Assembly (NCBI GenBank): GCA_963702195.1
Contig: OY969725.1
Coordinates: forward strand, 2,480,001 to 2,544,000
Direction: 5' to 3'
Length of the DNA: 64,000 nt
Source: AC-56 sp963702195
GTDB taxonomy: Bacteria > Actinomycetota > Thermoleophilia > Solirubrobacterales > 70-9
Position 1 is the stretch's first letter. Each line of letters begins with the position of its first letter. Below the pieces are notes generated by a model, which was given only the letters and a program-made list of their open reading frames with translations, did not search any database and was not told the DNA's origin. The position numbers and the translations under genes are program-made. Below are positions 60,887 through 64,000 of the stretch, piece by piece.

Positions 60887-60910
60887 TTTGTGCGACAGCC
60901 TCACGCGAAA
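60887..60910 (-). repeat. Dispersed short repeat, copy 3
   Basis: Reverse orientation. On the minus strand it reads TTTCGCGTGAGGCTGTCGC then ACAAA. It is followed on the plus strand by GCAGAAGTG, which is also part of the hairpin next to copy 2, so the element extends beyond the core. Confidence 0.6.
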
Positions 60911-60931
60911 GCAGAAGTGATTGGGGTGGCG

Positions 60932-60960
60932 TTGTCAGTCTGACCCGAGGGCCCTAGGAT
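60932..60960 (+). promoter_or_regulatory. Promoter of small secreted protein gene
   Basis: TTGTCA, a 17-bp spacer and TAGGAT (60955-60960) form a complete sigma-70-type promoter. The ATG at 60967 is 6 nt after the -10, so the mRNA is probably leaderless. Confidence 0.55.
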
Positions 60961-60966
60961 CCGGCC

Positions 60967-61329
60967 ATGCGCTGGGCGCTCGCCTTGGGGGGATTGGTCG
61001 TCCTCGTGATCGTCGGAGCGTTGCTCGTCTTCTCCAACCCGACTTGGGTCTACGACGTGAATGGCGAAGCCCTGGGCTCGTCCCTCTCCGGCGCGACGAA
61101 CGGCGCTGGAGGCACCTGCAAGCAAATGCCCCGCCACGGCGGATGGCGTTGTGGGGTCGAAGCGGACCCCGGCAGCGGCATCGCGAGCAGCTACCACCTC
61201 GTGAGCGATGACAGCGGATGCTGGACCGCCGCGCGAATCTCGGCAACCAAACATCACTCGCGCGGCGCGGCCCCTGTCTCCGGCTGTGCGGGGTTTTGGG
61301 ACTACGCGTCACCCAACCGCCCAGGCTGA
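60967..61329 (+). CDS. Small exported hypothetical protein
   Basis: A 120-residue protein with an N-terminal signal or membrane helix (ALALGGLVVLVIVGALLVF) and an exported part containing four Cys (TCKQMP, WRCGVE, SGCWTA, SGCAGF), which could form two disulfides. It has a good promoter and an ATG start. No family recognised. Confidence 0.6.
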   Translation: MRWALALGGLVVLVIVGALLVFSNPTWVYDVNGEALGSSLSGATNGAGGTCKQMPRHGGWRCGVEADPGSGIASSYHLVSDDSGCWTAARISATKHHSRGAAPVSGCAGFWDYASPNRPG

Positions 61330-61333
61330 CGCG

Positions 61334-61361
61334 ACTTCTGCTTTGCGCGAAAAGCAGAAGT
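61334..61361. repeat. Long perfect hairpin beside repeat copy 2
   Basis: Arms ACTTCTGCTTT and AAAGCAGAAGT around a 6-nt loop GCGCGA, 11 bp perfect. GCGAC on the left and GTCGC on the right extend it with a two-base bulge. It overlaps the stop region of the previous gene and abuts repeat copy 2, so it may be part of one mobile or REP-like unit, or a terminator. Confidence 0.55.
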
Positions 61362-61367
61362 GTCGCT

Positions 61368-61391
61368 TTCACGCGAGGCTGTCGCATAAAC
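61368..61391 (+). repeat. Dispersed short repeat, copy 2
   Basis: TTCACGCGA followed by GGCTGTCGCATAAAC; 23 of 24 positions match copy 1. It lies 24 nt upstream of the small membrane protein start at 61416. Confidence 0.6.
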
Positions 61392-61415
61392 AAGCCTGCG
61401 GCGTATCGTTGGTCT

Positions 61416-61628
61416 GTGATTCCGACCGTCCTCGTGCTCGGTTTCGTCGCTGGGCTCCTGTTCTACCGCCAGGCTTGGTGGTTCGTTCCCGTGGCGGCGG
61501 TTGCCTGGGCGGTCGTCACGTGGAGCGCGAGCGGCGCGGCGCTTGGCGCTCTCAACGCGATCGTGGGCGTGGCAGCCGCCGTGGCGATGCGCTGGCTGAG
61601 CACCCGAGCCGGGCGGACGATCACCTAA
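61416..61628 (+). CDS. Small two-helix membrane protein
   Basis: A 70-residue protein from GTG 61416. TATCGT at 61404-61409 lies 6 nt upstream, so it may be leaderless; the longer upstream frame is mostly repeat sequence. Helices are VIPTVLVLGFVAGLLFY and WWFVPVAAVAWAVVTWSA, then an amphipathic ALGALNAIVGVAAAVAMRWL and a basic tail. Function unknown. Confidence 0.55.
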   Translation: MIPTVLVLGFVAGLLFYRQAWWFVPVAAVAWAVVTWSASGAALGALNAIVGVAAAVAMRWLSTRAGRTIT

Positions 61629-61673
61629 TCCGCTGAGCCGCGCTCGGCCTAGGCGTTCGATTCCGTCCGTTTG

Positions 61674-63149
61674 CAGGGAGAAACTGGGGACATGCCCCAG
61701 AACTTCCTCACCTGCGACCGCGACCAGCCAATGCTCCTGCCGCCGGACCTGCGCGACTGGCTCGACGACGACCACCTCGCAGGTTCGTGATCGACGCGGT
61801 GGCGGAGCTCGACCTCGAGCCCTTCTTCGCCGACTACCGAGCCGACGGCCACGGCGCTGCCGCCCACGACCCGCAGATGATGGTCACCCTGCTCGCCTAC
61901 GCCTACGCGATCGGCGAGTGCTCCGCGCGGGGGATCGAGCGCCGCTGTCGAGAGGACGTCGCCTTCCGGGTGATCTGCGCCAACCAGGTTCCCGACCACG
62001 CGACGATCGCCCGCTTTCGCGTCCGCCACCAAGCCGCCCTCGCGGACCTCTTCGGCGGCGTCCTCGGCCTCTGCGCGAAGGCCGGGATCATCGACGTCGC
62101 CGTCGTCGCGGTCGACGGCACCAAGCTCGCCGCCGATGCCTCCGACTCAGCGATCCGCACCTACGAGCAGATCGCCGCCGAGATCCTCGCCGAGGCGGGG
62201 CGGATCGACGCCGCCGAGGACGAGCTCCACGGCGAGGCCCGCGGCGACGAGCTGCCCGAGGGGCTTCGCACGACCCACGGCCGCCGCGCGTGGCTTCGCG
62301 AGGCCAAGGAGGAGCTCGAGCGCGAGCGGGCCGCAAGCCCCGAGCCGGTCCGGCGCGATCGCAGAGCGCGCCTTGAGACCTGCCGGCGCAGGCTGGCCGA
62401 GGACTGGCGGGCCGAGCAGCGCGGAAACCGCACCTATGAGGCATGGCGGGCTCGCGGGGTCGCCGCCGACGGATCGCGCCGCATGGCCCCCGGCACGGCC
62501 AAGCCCTTTGAGTCGCCTCCCAGGCCCGAGGGAAAGCTCAACACCACCGACCCCGACGCGCGGCGGATGAAGTTCGGGCGCAACTTCATGCCCGCCTACA
62601 ACGCCCAAGCGGTGACCACCGAAGGCCAGATCATCGTTGCCGCCGAAGTCACCACGAAGGGCGGCGACTTCGAGGAGCTCGATCCGATGATCGCGGCGGC
62701 CGAGCGCGAGCTTGAAACCGCCGGCGTCGCCGAGGACCCCGGGGTGGTCCTGGCCGACGCCGGCTACTGGTCAAACGACCACATCGACTCGCTTCGCGAG
62801 CGCGGGATCACCCCGATCGTCGCCGCCGACACGACCCGAAACCGACCACGAAAGAACCGGCTCGGCGGGCCATACGACTTCATGCGAAGAGTGATCGCCT
62901 CAGAGGCCGGCGGCGCGCTCTACTCCAAACGCCAGTGCATGGTCGAGCCGGTCTTCGCCCAGATCAAGACGAACCGGCGGATCGACCGCTTCAAACGACG
63001 AGGCCGGGCGGCGGCCCGCTCGGAATGGCGCCTGATCGCGGCTACTCACAACCTCCTGAAGCTCCACCGACACGAACTGGCGGCCGCAACACCCTGATCG
63101 GGGCCGAAAAGGCCCTGCCATTTTCAGATCAGCCCCGTTTTCGCCGCTG
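61674..63149 (+). mobile_element. IS1182-type insertion sequence, probably defective
   Basis: The element is defined by a transposase with an N-terminal frameshift. Weak candidate terminal inverted repeats are CAGGGAGAAACTGGGG starting at 61674 and, on the opposite strand, CAGCGGCGAAAACGGGG starting at 63149. They match imperfectly and no target duplication was confirmed, so the ends are tentative. Confidence 0.45.
61692..63097 (+). pseudogene. IS1182-family transposase, frameshifted
   Basis: From ATG 61692 the frame encodes the normal start (MPQNFLTCDRDQPMLLPPDL then RDWLDDDHLA) and stops at TGA 61788-61790. The rest continues one frame over from GTG 61787: FVIDAVAELDLEPFFADYR, then the DDE-type core VVAVDGTKLAADAS, MPAYNAQAVTTEGQIIV, VVLADAGYWSNDH and KRQCMVEPVFAQIKTNRRI. 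One base is missing near 61781-61784. The transposase is probably inactive unless a ribosomal frameshift occurs. A GGGCC/GGCCC hairpin follows the stop. Confidence 0.85.
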
Positions 63150-63169
63150 GGGCCCTTCGCGACCCCGCC

Positions 63170-63193
63170 TTTGCGCGACAGCCTCACGCGATT
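63170..63193 (-). repeat. Dispersed short repeat, copy 4
   Basis: On the minus strand it reads TCGCGTGAGGCTGTCGCGC then AAAGG, nearly the same as copy 3. It lies 21 bp outside the proposed right end of the insertion sequence. Confidence 0.6.
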
Positions 63194-63220
63194 GCGGCAG
63201 GCCGCGCGGCTGACTAGGCT
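63192..63220 (+). promoter_or_regulatory. Promoter of UbiE-like methyltransferase gene
   Basis: TTGCGG, a 17-bp spacer and TAGGCT (63215-63220) precede ATG 63231 by 10 nt. The -35 box overlaps the edge of repeat copy 4. Confidence 0.45.
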
Positions 63221-63230
63221 GAATGACGGC

Positions 63231-64000
63231 ATGAACCCCGGCGACTTCAAGAGTGCGAGCCTTACCGTGTGGGAGGCGATGGCACCGGGATGGGACGAAC
63301 GCCACGCCTACATCGAGGAGGTCGCTCGGCCGGTGACCGAACGGATGCTCGAGCGCCTCGAACCGTCCGCCGGAGAGACGATCCTCGATCTGGCGGCCGG
63401 GACGGGAGTCGTAGGGTTCTCAGCGGCCGGGCTGGTCGGACCGAGCGGCCGGGTGATCGTCAGCGACTTCGCCGGGGCCATGGTCGAGGTTGCTCGGCGC
63501 CGTGCACAGGAGCTGAGCCTCGAGAACGTCGAGTGCCGCACTCTCGACGCCGAGCATCTCGAGCTGCCGGACGACTCCGTCGACGGCGTGGTCTGCCGCT
63601 GGGGCTACATGCTGATGGTCGATCCCGGCGAGGCACTCCGAGAGACGCGCCGCGTGCTGCGAGCGGGTGGGCGGGTAGCGTGCGCTGTATTCGCGGGACC
63701 GGAGCAGAACCCGTGGGCCGCTCTACCGTCGCGTGTGCTTCACGAGCGCGGTCATATGCCGGCGCCGCAAGCCGGTGCGCCGGGAATCCTCGCGCTCGCC
63801 GATCGAGATCGCCTGCGCGATCTCTTCACCCAGGCGGGCTTTTCGGAGCCCGCGATCGACGACGTCAGCTTCGGATTCCGATTCGCAGGAGCGGACGAGT
63901 ACTGGGAATTCCTCAACACCGCCGCTGGCGCAATCGCGATGGTTCTCGACGGCCTGGGCGAGGAGGAGCGAGGGCGGATTCGCGAGGAGATGGCTGAGCA
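63231..64000 (+). CDS. UbiE/COQ5-like SAM methyltransferase, 3' end outside window
   Basis: Class I methyltransferase open to the window end (256 codons visible). It begins MNPGDFKSASLTVWEAMAPG, with motif I ILDLAAGTGVVGFSAAGLVG, acidic loop VSDFAGAMVEVARRRA, LPDDSVDGVVCRWGYMLM and TRRVLRAGGRVACAVF. The pattern fits the Methyltransf_11/UbiE group, which methylate quinones or small molecules. Substrate unknown. Confidence 0.85.
   Translation, partial: MNPGDFKSASLTVWEAMAPGWDERHAYIEEVARPVTERMLERLEPSAGETILDLAAGTGVVGFSAAGLVGPSGRVIVSDFAGAMVEVARRRAQELSLENVECRTLDAEHLELPDDSVDGVVCRWGYMLMVDPGEALRETRRVLRAGGRVACAVFAGPEQNPWAALPSRVLHERGHMPAPQAGAPGILALADRDRLRDLFTQAGFSEPAIDDVSFGFRFAGADEYWEFLNTAAGAIAMVLDGLGEEERGRIREEMAE

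Larger units (their letters stand above)
60492..60966. other. 475-bp intergenic region with dispersed repeats
   Basis: No convincing gene is seen. A 93-codon minus-strand frame (60488-60769) runs through it but is explained partly by the repeat at 60713. It holds two GGGTGCATC copies 13 bp apart (near 60617-60638), repeat copies 1 and 3 of the element described at 60713-63193, and the promoter of the next gene. Confidence 0.5.

Overview
The window is GC-rich, gene-dense bacterial DNA. Its gene content fits a high-GC actinobacterium, most likely of the class Thermoleophilia (Solirubrobacterales type). Supporting genes are a wax-ester synthase/DGAT acyltransferase, an Rpf-like transglycosylase domain, a CysO-type sulfur carrier, an actinobacterial-style SUF set with SufU, many GTG/TTG starts, and many genes whose -10 box lies 6-9 nt before the start codon (probable leaderless mRNAs). 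The taxonomic placement is inference from gene content.

Bases 1-31630 are a large cell-surface glycan locus. It holds GT2 and StrF-like glycosyltransferases, several SAM methyltransferases, six PAPS-type sulfotransferases, a formylglycine-type sulfatase, two membrane proteins of probable GT-C type (the second lies at 45.9 kb), a WbaP-like polyprenyl-phosphate sugar-1-phosphate transferase, an O-antigen-ligase-like protein and a Wzm/Wzt ABC exporter. Several products are unusual fusions: methyltransferase-TylF-GT2-CmcI, GT2-WsaF-like GT, and GT2-Wzt. Two gene modules are duplicated. Together they suggest a sulfated, methylated polysaccharide built on a lipid carrier and exported by the ABC route. 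Two genes (a GT2 at 23.8-25.3 kb and a methyltransferase at 21.8-22.8 kb) carry frameshifts.

Bases 29-39 kb hold two paralogous 171-residue surface proteins with a shared C-terminal anchor motif, four secreted or anchored clan-A glycoside-hydrolase-like proteins, and a two-gene sulfur-transfer operon (rhodanese-ThiF fusion plus CysO-like carrier). HtpX, a NarL-type two-component system and an ELW-repeat secreted protein follow.

Bases 43.2-52.1 kb are an iron-sulfur assembly region: an Rrf2/SufR-like regulator, sufC, sufS, a GT-C-like gene, sufU, an antisense Rpf-like gene, then a Rieske ferredoxin, sufB and sufD. A matching 21-bp inverted repeat lies in front of both the regulator and the Rieske-sufBD unit.

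Bases 52-60.5 kb carry dinB, a CADD/TenA-like protein with a small membrane protein, a thioredoxin-fold protein coupled to a glucuronokinase-like GHMP kinase, ispH, an M28 peptidase, a WS/DGAT, a small conserved protein and an EamA-type transporter. The last 3.5 kb is accessory: small secreted or membrane proteins, a frameshifted IS1182-type transposase, four copies of a short dispersed repeat, and the start of a UbiE-like methyltransferase cut by the window edge.
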